Shown: positions 1-6,756 of the stretch, piece after piece | Layout: each line of letters starts with the position of its first letter | Position numbering within the stretch: the first letter of the stretch is position 1 | Assembly (NCBI GenBank): GCA_017474705.1 | Contig: JAFVHC010000263.1 | Coordinates: forward strand, 1-9,604 | From: Bacillota bacterium | Lineage (GTDB): Bacteria; Bacillota; Clostridia; Lachnospirales; Bianqueaceae | Direction: 5' to 3' | DNA length: 9,604 bases | Program-made: the position numbers and the translations under genes | Notes under the pieces: generated by a model | Database searches by the model: none | Told to the model about the DNA's origin: nothing | Seen by the model: only the letters and a program-made list of their open reading frames with translations

Positions 1-513
1 AGAAGCCCCAAACCCATGGATCAGGAAGGCGTCACTTATTACTTCCTGTCCCGCGAGGAGTTCGCGAAACGGGCAGAGGAGGGGTATTTTCTGGAATGGG
101 CCCAGTATACCGACAACTGTTACGGTACACCGAAGGCACCGGTCCTGGAAGCCATCGAGCGGGGCGAGGACGTCGTCCTCGAGATCGAAGCCCAGGGCGC
201 CCGTCAGATCAAAGAACAGTATCCCGACGCGCTGCTCATCTTCGTCCTTCCTCCGGATTTCTACGAGCTCAAAGCCCGCCTGGAAGGCCGAAAGACCGAG
301 ACGCCGGAGCGCATCAAAGCCCGGTTGTCCCGTGCCATCGAGGAGTTCGACGAGATCCCGTATTACGATCATATCGTCGTCAATGAAACTATAGAACAAT
401 GTGCGGACGACATACTGAGCCGCATCGAGAGCAAACGATCCACCCCGGACTGGCAGAAGGACTTCATCGCCAGGCTTCGTCAGGAAGCGGACCGGGTCAT
501 GGAAGAATTATAA
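1..513 (+). CDS. gmk: Guanylate kinase, 5'-truncated by the window edge
   Basis: Cytoplasmic guanylate kinase phosphorylates GMP to GDP with ATP, the step before GTP and dGTP. The reading frame is open from base 1 and codes 170 residues. The first in-frame ATG (16) is internal, because the preceding codons read RSPKP and match the family's conserved segment just before the GMP-binding domain. About 40 N-terminal residues, including the P-loop, are therefore outside the window. Visible hallmarks are CYGTPK in the GMP-binding region, LEIEAQGARQIK (usually LEIDxQGAxQ), FVLPP, and the lid and C-terminal part with IVVN. Stop codon is TAA at 511-513. rpoZ follows after 24 bases, the widest gap in the window. 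In B. subtilis this enzyme is inhibited by (p)ppGpp; I assume but cannot show that here. Identity is very secure; only the true start is unseen. Confidence 0.96.
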   Translation, partial: RSPKPMDQEGVTYYFLSREEFAKRAEEGYFLEWAQYTDNCYGTPKAPVLEAIERGEDVVLEIEAQGARQIKEQYPDALLIFVLPPDFYELKARLEGRKTETPERIKARLSRAIEEFDEIPYYDHIVVNETIEQCADDILSRIESKRSTPDWQKDFIARLRQEADRVMEEL

Positions 514-520
514 ACAGAAC

Positions 521-527
521 AGGAGAG
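521..527 (+). promoter_or_regulatory. Ribosome-binding site of rpoZ
   Basis: AGGAGAG lies 10 bases before the ATG at 538, inside the 24-base gmk-rpoZ gap. It supports the chosen rpoZ start. The rest of the gap (514-537) shows no promoter-like hexamers or hairpin. Confidence 0.75.
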
Positions 528-537
528 AAACCGCATC

Positions 538-852
538 ATGATCCAGCCGTCTTATTCAAGATTGATCGACCACATCAACAGAGTCAACAAGGAACTGGAA
601 CTTCCGGAAGTTCTGAGCCGTTACAGCCTGGTCCAGGCCATCGCGAAACGCGCGCGTTCGCTGGTCGATGGAGATCTGCCCCTGGTGGAGACCAAAGAAG
701 GTACCAAAGAACTGTCCATCGCCATCGATGAGATGCTGCATGATAAGATCGGCGTTTATACTGCCGAACCGGAACCGATCAATACCGAGGCCGCCGATTA
801 CGGCAGCATGGCGATCGTCGATCTGAACGCAGAATACGAGGAAGAAGAATAA
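538..852 (+). CDS. rpoZ: DNA-directed RNA polymerase omega subunit
   Basis: Omega (104 aa) binds the beta-prime subunit and helps assemble and stabilise RNA polymerase. The family core is clear: MIQPSY at the N-terminus, then RYSLVQAIAKRARSLVDG (about residues 28-45), and KELSIAIDEMLHDKIGV (about 58-74). Between the N-terminal motif and the core lie roughly 16 extra residues (INRVNKELELPEVLS) compared with the E. coli or Bacillus type; similar spacers occur in Clostridia. After the core is an acidic tail of about 30 residues ending EYEEEE. It starts at ATG 538 with a good AGGAGAG ten bases upstream. It sits directly after gmk, as in most Firmicutes. priA begins only 2 bases after the stop, and the codons of the acidic tail supply its ribosome-binding site. 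Family assignment is secure; the role of the tail is unknown. Confidence 0.95.
   Translation: MIQPSYSRLIDHINRVNKELELPEVLSRYSLVQAIAKRARSLVDGDLPLVETKEGTKELSIAIDEMLHDKIGVYTAEPEPINTEAADYGSMAIVDLNAEYEEEE
838..844 (+). promoter_or_regulatory. Ribosome-binding site of priA, inside the end of rpoZ
   Basis: GAGGAAG lies ten bases before the priA ATG at 855. It is formed by Glu codons of the acidic omega tail, so the same bases code protein and recruit ribosomes. This favours the 855 start and coupling of priA translation to rpoZ. Confidence 0.65.
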
Positions 853-854
853 GT

Positions 855-2873
855 ATGACCCATCGATATGCTGAGATCATCGTAGGTCTGAACCAACCGA
901 AGGTCGACCGCATATTCAGCTATAGGATCCCGGAGGATCTTGCACCGGCCCTTCAGCAGGGCATGGTCGTGGAAGTGCCGTTTGGCAGCGGAAACCGCAA
1001 AACGCGGGGTTTTGTTGTGGGCTTTACCGACAGCGCCGGCGCGGATCCCGACAAAATGAAGGAGATCCGCAGGATCCTTATGGACGAGCCTGCCTTTACC
1101 GAACGGCAGCTTGCCGTGGCGCGATGGATGCAGTCCTGGTATGACGCGCCTCTGGGTGCCTGCCTGTCGCTCTGGGTCCCCCGCCAGGTCACGCGGAAGC
1201 CGCGAAAAAAGAATCAGGATCCGGTGGAGACGCCGGATCTTTCCCCTAAGCTCCGGCTCAATGAAGAACAGGAAAAGGCGGCCCGACCGGTCGACGAAAT
1301 GCTGGATCTTCATCTGCACCGGACTTTTTTACTGCATGGGATCACGGGCAGCGGGAAGACCGAACTGTATCTGCAGTGGATCGATCACACACTTGCGCTG
1401 GGACGGCAGGCCATCGTACTGGTGCCGGAGATCAGCCTGACACCGCAGTTGATCGATATTTTCACGCAGCGGTTCGGAAGCAGGGTCGGCGTCACCCACA
1501 GCCGTCTGACAGATGCGGAACGCGCCAAGCTCTGGCGCGAAGCACGCAGAGGGGCGATCGATGTGGTGATCGGGCCAAGGTCCGCTTTGTTCACACCCTT
1601 TGCCGATCCCGGCCTCATCATCCTGGATGAGGAACATGAGACGACGTATAAATCCGAACAGAGCCCCCGGTACCACGCGGCGGAGGTCGCCGAGAAGATG
1701 GGACAGCTCTGGAAGATCCCGGTGGTGCTGGGTTCCGCGACACCGCGTGTGGAGTCTTTCTACAAGGCGGAGCAGGGCATCTATGCCTATCTGCAGTTAA
1801 CGAAACGGGCTGTGCCCGGCGCCTTGCTGCCGGAGACCCGCATCATCGATATGCGTGAGGAGATGGCCGCGGGCAATCTGTCCATCTTCTGCACGGAACT
1901 CAAAAAGGCCATCCATGAGCGCCTTTCCCGGGGCGAGCAGACGATCCTTTTCCTGAACAGGAAGGGATATTCGACGTTCGTCAACTGCCGCAGCTGCGGG
2001 TTCGTACTGAAGTGTCCGCGCTGCAACCTGCCTTATACCTGGCATAAAGACAGGAACCTGCTGATCTGCCATCACTGTGGAAAAGAAGTGCGGCCGGTGG
2101 ATACCTGCCCGTCCTGCGGCTCACCGTATATCAAACATTTCGGGACCGGCACGCAGCGGGTGGAAGAAGAGATCCGGCATCTGTTCCCGGAAGCCCGGGT
2201 GCTGCGTCTGGATACCTCTGTGATCCGCGGCGAAGAAACGTACCGTGATGTGTACGAACAGTTCCGCGACCAGAAGGCGGACATCCTGATCGGTACGCAG
2301 ATCGTGGCCAAGGGCTTCGACTTCCCGGGCGTGACCTTGGTCGGGGTCCTTTCCGCGGACATGATCCTGTACAGCGAGGATTACCATAGCACCGAGCGCA
2401 CGTTCCAGCTGCTGACACAGGTAGCCGGACGGGCCGGACGGTCGGAGATCCGCGGTGAAGTCCTGATCCAGACCTACGCGCCGGAGCATTACGCGATCCA
2501 GGATGCGGCCAGGCACGATTATATGTCGTTTTATCGAAGCGAGTGCACGGCGAGACATCTGATCGGAGCACCGCCTTTCACCCATATCCTGCAATTCCTG
2601 CTGACAGGAGAAAACGAGGAGCGGCTGATCCAGCTGACGGATGAGTTCCACGCATTGCTGGTGGCGTATGGGGCGAAGAGAGGCTTCCTGATCTTCGACA
2701 GCGCACCGGCGTCCCTGGAGCGCGTCAATAATGTATTCCGCAGAAGGATCCTGGTCAAGCTGGAGGACCGGGAGCGTTTGATGGCTTTTGGCACCTACTG
2801 CCGCGACAGGTTCCTGGAACGGCATCCGAGAGCGAGGATCCAGCTGGACATCGATCCAATGAACTTAATATAG
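855..2873 (+). CDS. priA: Primosomal protein N', replication-restart 3'-5' helicase PriA
   Basis: PriA recognises stalled or repaired replication forks, unwinds DNA 3' to 5' with ATP, and starts reloading of the replicative helicase. The 672-residue product has an N-terminal 3'-DNA-end-binding domain (about 5-100), then a superfamily 2 helicase core: Walker A GITGSGKT (162-169, Lys168), Walker B DEEH (258-261), motif III GSATP (293-297), motif V near TQIVAKGFDFPG (481-492), and motif VI QVAGRAGR (522-529). A zinc-binding insertion carries eight cysteines in four pairs: 378/381, 387/390, 405/408 and 418/421. All expected catalytic and metal-binding residues are present. It is shorter than E. 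coli (732 aa) or B. subtilis (805 aa) PriA, mainly because the stretch between the N-terminal domain and Walker A is compact, so the winged-helix part looks reduced. ATG 855 is 2 bases after rpoZ; coaBC, which lies between these genes in B. subtilis, is absent. Confidence 0.97.
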   Translation: MTHRYAEIIVGLNQPKVDRIFSYRIPEDLAPALQQGMVVEVPFGSGNRKTRGFVVGFTDSAGADPDKMKEIRRILMDEPAFTERQLAVARWMQSWYDAPLGACLSLWVPRQVTRKPRKKNQDPVETPDLSPKLRLNEEQEKAARPVDEMLDLHLHRTFLLHGITGSGKTELYLQWIDHTLALGRQAIVLVPEISLTPQLIDIFTQRFGSRVGVTHSRLTDAERAKLWREARRGAIDVVIGPRSALFTPFADPGLIILDEEHETTYKSEQSPRYHAAEVAEKMGQLWKIPVVLGSATPRVESFYKAEQGIYAYLQLTKRAVPGALLPETRIIDMREEMAAGNLSIFCTELKKAIHERLSRGEQTILFLNRKGYSTFVNCRSCGFVLKCPRCNLPYTWHKDRNLLICHHCGKEVRPVDTCPSCGSPYIKHFGTGTQRVEEEIRHLFPEARVLRLDTSVIRGEETYRDVYEQFRDQKADILIGTQIVAKGFDFPGVTLVGVLSADMILYSEDYHSTERTFQLLTQVAGRAGRSEIRGEVLIQTYAPEHYAIQDAARHDYMSFYRSECTARHLIGAPPFTHILQFLLTGENEERLIQLTDEFHALLVAYGAKRGFLIFDSAPASLERVNNVFRRRILVKLEDRERLMAFGTYCRDRFLERHPRARIQLDIDPMNLI

Positions 2874-2882
2874 AACAAGAAA

Positions 2883-2888
2883 AGAGGA
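2883..2888 (+). promoter_or_regulatory. Ribosome-binding site of def
   Basis: AGAGGA, six bases before the ATG at 2895, lies in the 21-base priA-def gap. It supports the chosen start. The gap contains no visible terminator or promoter. Confidence 0.7.
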
Positions 2889-2894
2889 AATGAT

Positions 2895-3368
2895 ATGGCA
2901 TTACGCAATATCCGTGTAGACGACGATCCTATCCTGCGCAAGAATTCCCGCAAAGTGGAAGCGTTCGACCAGCGTCTGGAAATGCTGATCGATGATATGT
3001 TCGAGACCATGTACGACGCCAACGGCGTCGGTCTTGCGGCCGTCCAGGTCGGAGTCCTGAAACAGGTCATCGTGATCGATACCGGAGAAGAGGACGAGAA
3101 GCTCGTTCTCATCAATCCGGAGATCATTGCGACGGAAGGCGAGCAGACCGGCGGTGAAGGATGCCTGAGCATCCCCGGCAAGAACGGTATCGTGACGCGG
3201 CCGCAGAAAGTGACAGTACGCGCTTTGGACCGGGAAGGCAACGTGTATGAGAAGACCGGAGAGGATCTTCTGGCCAGAGCCTTCTGCCATGAGATCGATC
3301 ATCTGTCCGGCGTCCTGTACACCGACAAGGCAGAAAGCGTACAACTGATCACCAACGAAGAAGAATAA
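2895..3368 (+). CDS. def: Peptide deformylase, type 1 size
   Basis: Peptide deformylase removes the N-formyl group from nascent proteins at the ribosome, using a bound metal ion (usually Fe2+). At 157 aa it has normal type 1 length. All three family motifs are present: motif 1 GVGLAAVQ (44-51, usual form GxGLAAxQ), motif 2 EGCLS (88-92) with metal ligand Cys90, and motif 3 HEIDH (132-136) with ligands His132 and His136 and catalytic Glu133. Two variations stand out: Val50 where Pro is common in motif 1, and Cys131 where Gln commonly precedes HExxH. I expect both are tolerated lineage variants, because the catalytic set is complete. The protein ends in an acidic NEEE tail. It is followed after 14 bases by fmt, the enzyme adding the formyl group to initiator tRNA; this pairing is widespread in bacteria. 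Confidence 0.96.
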   Translation: MALRNIRVDDDPILRKNSRKVEAFDQRLEMLIDDMFETMYDANGVGLAAVQVGVLKQVIVIDTGEEDEKLVLINPEIIATEGEQTGGEGCLSIPGKNGIVTRPQKVTVRALDREGNVYEKTGEDLLARAFCHEIDHLSGVLYTDKAESVQLITNEEE

Positions 3369-3371
3369 GAC

Positions 3372-3377
3372 AGGAGA
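3372..3377 (+). promoter_or_regulatory. Ribosome-binding site of fmt
   Basis: AGGAGA, five bases before the ATG at 3383, lies in the 14-base def-fmt gap. It supports the chosen fmt start, which also gives the conserved MRIVFMGTPDFA beginning. Confidence 0.75.
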
Positions 3378-3382
3378 CATAC

Positions 3383-4318
3383 ATGCGCATCGTATTTATG
3401 GGTACGCCCGATTTCGCGGTCCCTGTGCTTGAAGCCGCGATCCGGACCGGCGCTGAGATCATCGGCGTATATACGCAGCCGGACCGACCGGTCGGCCGCA
3501 AGCAGATCCTGACCCCTTCGCCGGTCAAAGTCTGTGCCTTGGAGCACGGGATACCGGTCTACCAGCCGGAACGAGTCAAGCGCAAAGCAGAGGTGGAGAT
3601 ACTGGAAGCTCTGGCGCCGGATCTGATCCTGGTGGCCGCGTACGGGCAGATCCTGTCCCAGCGGATCCTGGACATCCCGCGGCTGGGATGCATCAACATG
3701 CATGCTTCGCTGCTGCCGAAATACCGCGGTGCGGCACCGATCCAACGGGCCATCGTGGCGGGCGAAAAGGTCACCGGCATCACGGCGATGCAGATGGACG
3801 CCGGCATGGATACCGGTGCTATGATCCGCAAGGCAGAAGTCCCGATCACGCCGGAAGATACGGCAGAGACCCTGCACGATAAACTGGCTGCCGCCGCCGG
3901 GGCTCTGACGGAAACGGTGCTTGGCATGCTGGAAGCGGCGGGGACGCGCCTTCCTTCCGAACCGCAGAACGATGCGGAGGCCACCTATGCGCCGATGCTG
4001 TCCCGGGAAGACGGCCTGATCAGCTGGGATCGTCCGGCGCAAGCCGTCCTGGACCAGATCCGCGGCCTGTACCCTTGGCCGGGCACCTATACGTTCTGGA
4101 ACGGCCAGAAACTTAGCATCCTGGATGCGGAACGGAGCGAAAAAACGGCGGACGTCCTGAACCCTGGCAAAGTCCATGTGGAAAAAGATCGGATGTACGT
4201 GGAGACGGCCGACGGCATGATCCGCGTGCGCAGCCTGCAGCTGCAGGGCAGAAAGCGCATGGATGCCGCCGCGTTCCTGCTGGGCAATCATCCGGATCAG
4301 CAGATCCTGGGAGCCTGA
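3383..4318 (+). CDS. fmt: Methionyl-tRNA formyltransferase
   Basis: Fmt transfers a formyl group from 10-formyl-tetrahydrofolate to methionyl initiator tRNA in the cytoplasm, making fMet-tRNA for translation start. The 311-residue length is typical. The N-terminal transferase domain starts with MRIVFMGTPDFA and has QPDRPVGRK (32-40). The catalytic triad is visible: Asn105 and His107 in INMHASLLPKYRGAAP, and Asp143 in DAGMDTGAM. The C-terminal OB-like tRNA-binding domain begins near residue 205 and contains IRGLYPWPGTYT (226-237). The start is fixed by the conserved N-terminus and an AGGAGA site. def lies just upstream; rsmB follows after 3 bases. In some clostridial clusters, from memory, a metallopeptidase gene sits between fmt and rsmB; there is none here. 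Confidence 0.97.
   Translation: MRIVFMGTPDFAVPVLEAAIRTGAEIIGVYTQPDRPVGRKQILTPSPVKVCALEHGIPVYQPERVKRKAEVEILEALAPDLILVAAYGQILSQRILDIPRLGCINMHASLLPKYRGAAPIQRAIVAGEKVTGITAMQMDAGMDTGAMIRKAEVPITPEDTAETLHDKLAAAAGALTETVLGMLEAAGTRLPSEPQNDAEATYAPMLSREDGLISWDRPAQAVLDQIRGLYPWPGTYTFWNGQKLSILDAERSEKTADVLNPGKVHVEKDRMYVETADGMIRVRSLQLQGRKRMDAAAFLLGNHPDQQILGA
4309..4313 (+). promoter_or_regulatory. Ribosome-binding site of rsmB, inside the end of fmt
   Basis: GGGAG, eight bases before the ATG at 4322, lies within the last codons of fmt. It is moderate in strength, and with a 3-base gap suggests coupled translation. Confidence 0.5.
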
Positions 4319-4321
4319 GAA

Positions 4322-5698
4322 ATGGAATATGTAAATGTGCGTGATGCGGCAGCCCGCTGTCTGATGGAGATCCGCGAGCGCCAAACCTATGTATCCACCG
4401 CGGTGGATCATTGGATCGAGCGCTTCCCGGACACGATCAGTGCAAGGGACAAAGCCCTCTTCACACATTTGGTCTATACGACCCTGACGCACGAAAGCGC
4501 AATCGTCTTCCGGATCGACCGGGTGGCGAAACAGCCGCTTCGTAGGATGAAACCCTATATTGCAGCCACGTTGGAAGTGGCCGCCGCCCAGCTTTTTTAT
4601 GATGACCGCATCCCGGTCCGGGCGGCCATCCATGAGGCGGTGGAACTGGTCAAGCATTCCCGCTACCGCCAGTTGTTCGGTTTTGTCAATGGTGTACTGC
4701 GCGCGGTGCTGCGGGCGGAGGAGACCTTGGAATGGCCTTCGGATCCGCTGGAGCGTCTGTCGATCATATACGGGCTTCCCATCGTTCTGATCCAGGAATG
4801 GATCGGCGCATACGGCCTGGAAATGGCGGAGGATCTGTGCCGCAGGCTCGATACGGAAAGCGGGCTGACCGTACGCTGCAATACTTTGAAAAACACCCCG
4901 GATCAGGTGCTGGCCGCCTTGGAGGAGATCCCGGGTCAGGGTCAGATCCTGCCATCTGCCCTGTGTCCATGGATGTTCCGTTTGCAGTCGGGTTCGGATT
5001 TAAAACATTGGCGACTGATCACAGAGGGCCGTCTGGTCGTGCAGAATGAAAGCGCGGCTCTTGCCGCCATGCTGACTCTGGCGGCACCGGGCATGAAGAT
5101 CCTGGATCTGTGTGCCGCACCGGGCGGCAAATCGACGATGATGGCCCAGATGATGCACGATCAAGGGCAGATCATCAGCTGCGATATCTATGATCATAAA
5201 GTAGAGCGTGTCCGCGCGCAGGCAGAGCGGATGGGGATCACCTGCATCGAAGCCGTCCTGCAGGACGGCACTTCGCTGCGGCAGGACTGGATCGAAACCT
5301 TCGACGCCGTCTTGGTGGATGCACCATGCTCCGGCTGGGGCATCGTGCGCAACAAGCCGGATATCCGACTGAACCGCAGCACGGAGGATCATCAGGCGCT
5401 GGAGACCCTGCAAAGAGATCTGCTGCGGACGGCACAGCAGTACGTGCGTCCCGGCGGCCGCCTGGTTTATAGTACCTGCACCCTGCGGCCGGCGGAGAAC
5501 GAGGCACAGACCGCCTGGTTCTCAGAAAGCTTTCCGCAGTTTGCCCCGCAGGATCCGCAAAAGGATTTGCCAACCCTGGATTTGTGTGATACTATTAAAG
5601 ATGGCCATCACGGGATCATCGTACTTCCTGAACCACAGGGAGCGGATGGCTTTTATCTGGCAGCATGGACCAAGAACGGACGGGAAGGACTGGCGTAA
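4322..5698 (+). CDS. rsmB: 16S rRNA (cytosine-967-C5)-methyltransferase RsmB
   Basis: RsmB (also called Sun or RrmB) methylates C967 (E. coli numbering) of 16S rRNA using S-adenosylmethionine, during small-subunit maturation. The 458-residue protein has an N-terminal NusB-like RNA-binding domain (about 1-135, with FVNGVLR at 121-127). A linker region with VQNESAA (240-246) precedes a C-terminal Rossmann methyltransferase fold. That fold carries the SAM-binding DLCAAPGGKST (262-272), motif IV DAPCSGWG (333-340, Cys336), and motif VI VYSTCTL (382-388, Cys386). Cys386 is the expected nucleophile and Cys336 the residue that releases product, as known for RNA m5C methyltransferases. It ends in GADGFYLAAW, the usual C-terminal strand. 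The NusB-like domain plus position between fmt and rlmN favours RsmB over other m5C methyltransferases such as RsmF or NSUN types. Confidence 0.95.
   Translation: MEYVNVRDAAARCLMEIRERQTYVSTAVDHWIERFPDTISARDKALFTHLVYTTLTHESAIVFRIDRVAKQPLRRMKPYIAATLEVAAAQLFYDDRIPVRAAIHEAVELVKHSRYRQLFGFVNGVLRAVLRAEETLEWPSDPLERLSIIYGLPIVLIQEWIGAYGLEMAEDLCRRLDTESGLTVRCNTLKNTPDQVLAALEEIPGQGQILPSALCPWMFRLQSGSDLKHWRLITEGRLVVQNESAALAAMLTLAAPGMKILDLCAAPGGKSTMMAQMMHDQGQIISCDIYDHKVERVRAQAERMGITCIEAVLQDGTSLRQDWIETFDAVLVDAPCSGWGIVRNKPDIRLNRSTEDHQALETLQRDLLRTAQQYVRPGGRLVYSTCTLRPAENEAQTAWFSESFPQFAPQDPQKDLPTLDLCDTIKDGHHGIIVLPEPQGADGFYLAAWTKNGREGLA
5682..5689 (+). promoter_or_regulatory. Probable ribosome-binding site of rlmN, inside the end of rsmB
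   Basis: GGGAAGGA lies 11 bases before ATG 5701 and downstream of the alternative ATG 5665. It therefore supports the 5701 start rather than the longer form. The spacing is slightly long, so confidence is moderate. Confidence 0.5.
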
Positions 5699-5700
5699 GG

Positions 5701-6756
5701 ATGCAGACAGCGGTACCATCATGGATGGATCTGACAGAATCGGAAGCGGCGGATCGGGCGAAAGAACTGGGTCTGCCTGGTTTCCGCGGCCGTCAGGTCT
5801 GGGCCTGGCTGCACCGCAAACATGCCGCTTCTTATGAAGAAATGACGGATCTGCCGCAGACGCTGCGGGAGGAACTTCAGGAGACGATGCCTCTTATGCT
5901 TCCCATGTCAGCCGGCGTACAGCGATCCCGGATCGATGGAACGGTCAAGTATCTGTTCGAACTGCCGGACGGCTGCTTGATAGAATCGGTACTGATGCAG
6001 TATCAGCATGGGTTCACGGTTTGTATTTCCTCGCAGGTCGGCTGTCGGATGGGCTGCAAGTTCTGTGCGTCCACCCTGGACGGTTGGGAGCGGGATCTGA
6101 CACCCGGTGAAATGCTGGGTCAGGTCTATGCCATCGAGCGGGAAGAGCAGATCCCGGTCTCGCACATCGTAGTGATGGGATGCGGAGAACCGTTCGACAA
6201 TTACGATAATGTTTTGAGATTCCTGACCATCCTGCATGAGCCGAAAGGTCAGAATATGAGTTACCGCAATATGACGGTCTCTACCTGCGGGCTTTTGGAA
6301 CCGCTGAAACGGTGGACCAAGGAAGCACCGCCCGTCACGCTGGCGATCTCCCTGCACGCGCCGAACGACGTCATACGCCGCACGCTGATGCCCATCGCCA
6401 ACCGGGTCTCGATGGAAGCGCTGCTGGAGGCGTGCCGGGCTTATGTCCGGGCTACGAACCGCCGCATCACATTTGAATATGCGCTGGCGGAAGGCGTCAA
6501 CGACAGCCGCGCCAATGCGGAAGAACTGGCAGAACGACTGAAAGGGCTGCTCTGTCATGTCAATCTGATCCCCGTGAATCCCGTCACGGAGCGGAAGCTG
6601 AAAGGGCCGGAACAGAAACGGGTCCAGGCTTTCCGCAAAGTATTGGAGGAGAAACACGTCCCGGTCACGGTCCGCCGTGAACTGGGTACCGATATAGATG
6701 GCGCCTGCGGGCAACTGCGCAGGCGATATCGACTTGAAACTGAGGTGAATCAATGA
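5701..6756 (+). CDS. rlmN: Dual-specificity 23S rRNA/tRNA adenine-C2 methyltransferase RlmN (radical SAM)
   Basis: RlmN makes 2-methyladenosine at A2503 of 23S rRNA and, in characterised bacteria, at A37 of some tRNAs. The product from ATG 5701 is 351 aa. The radical-SAM cluster motif CxxxCxxC is at Cys115, Cys119 and Cys122 (VGCRMGCKFC). Cys108 in FTVCISSQ and Cys336 in GTDIDGACGQ correspond to the other two essential cysteines, the latter being the one that carries the transient methyl group. MGCGEPFDNYDN (about 159-170) matches the SAM-binding GEP region, with Cys in place of the more usual small or hydrophobic residue. An upstream ATG at 5665 would add 12 unconserved residues overlapping rsmB; I prefer 5701 for its GGGAAGGA site and 2-base gap to rsmB. 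RlmN rather than the resistance enzyme Cfr is indicated by operon position and by the close match to housekeeping RlmN motifs. Its stop overlaps the stp start. Confidence 0.95.
   Translation: MQTAVPSWMDLTESEAADRAKELGLPGFRGRQVWAWLHRKHAASYEEMTDLPQTLREELQETMPLMLPMSAGVQRSRIDGTVKYLFELPDGCLIESVLMQYQHGFTVCISSQVGCRMGCKFCASTLDGWERDLTPGEMLGQVYAIEREEQIPVSHIVVMGCGEPFDNYDNVLRFLTILHEPKGQNMSYRNMTVSTCGLLEPLKRWTKEAPPVTLAISLHAPNDVIRRTLMPIANRVSMEALLEACRAYVRATNRRITFEYALAEGVNDSRANAEELAERLKGLLCHVNLIPVNPVTERKLKGPEQKRVQAFRKVLEEKHVPVTVRRELGTDIDGACGQLRRRYRLETEVNQ
6742..6748 (+). promoter_or_regulatory. Ribosome-binding site of stp, inside the end of rlmN
   Basis: GAGGTGA, four bases before the ATG at 6753, is made by the last codons of rlmN. 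With the ATGA overlap of start and stop it indicates tight translational coupling. Confidence 0.7.

Noticed and set aside
514..537. Widest intergenic gap, examined for a promoter or terminator
   Set aside because: Only 24 bases, with a ribosome-binding site and no hairpin, U-tract or recognisable promoter hexamers.
798..2825. Minus-strand open frames at 798-1319 and 2121-2825 within priA
   Set aside because: Both are in codon register with priA and show no family motifs; priA is complete on the plus strand.
3484..3495. Perfect 12-base palindrome CCGACCGGTCGG, considered as an operator
   Set aside because: It falls inside the codons for the conserved Fmt segment QPDRPVGRK and is far from any start or gap, so protein coding explains it.
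3299..4657. 452-codon open frame on the minus strand across fmt and the start of rsmB
   Set aside because: It is in codon register with both fmt and rsmB, so minus-strand stops could arise only from TTA, CTA or TCA codons, which this GC-rich genome seldom uses. The protein is rich in His, Arg and Asp with no recognisable domain. The sense strand encodes clear enzymes.
5701..6756. Possibility that the radical-SAM methyltransferase is Cfr (antibiotic resistance) rather than RlmN
   Set aside because: The gene sits in the standard housekeeping position after rsmB, shares the base composition of its neighbours, and its motifs fit RlmN. No mobile element is nearby.
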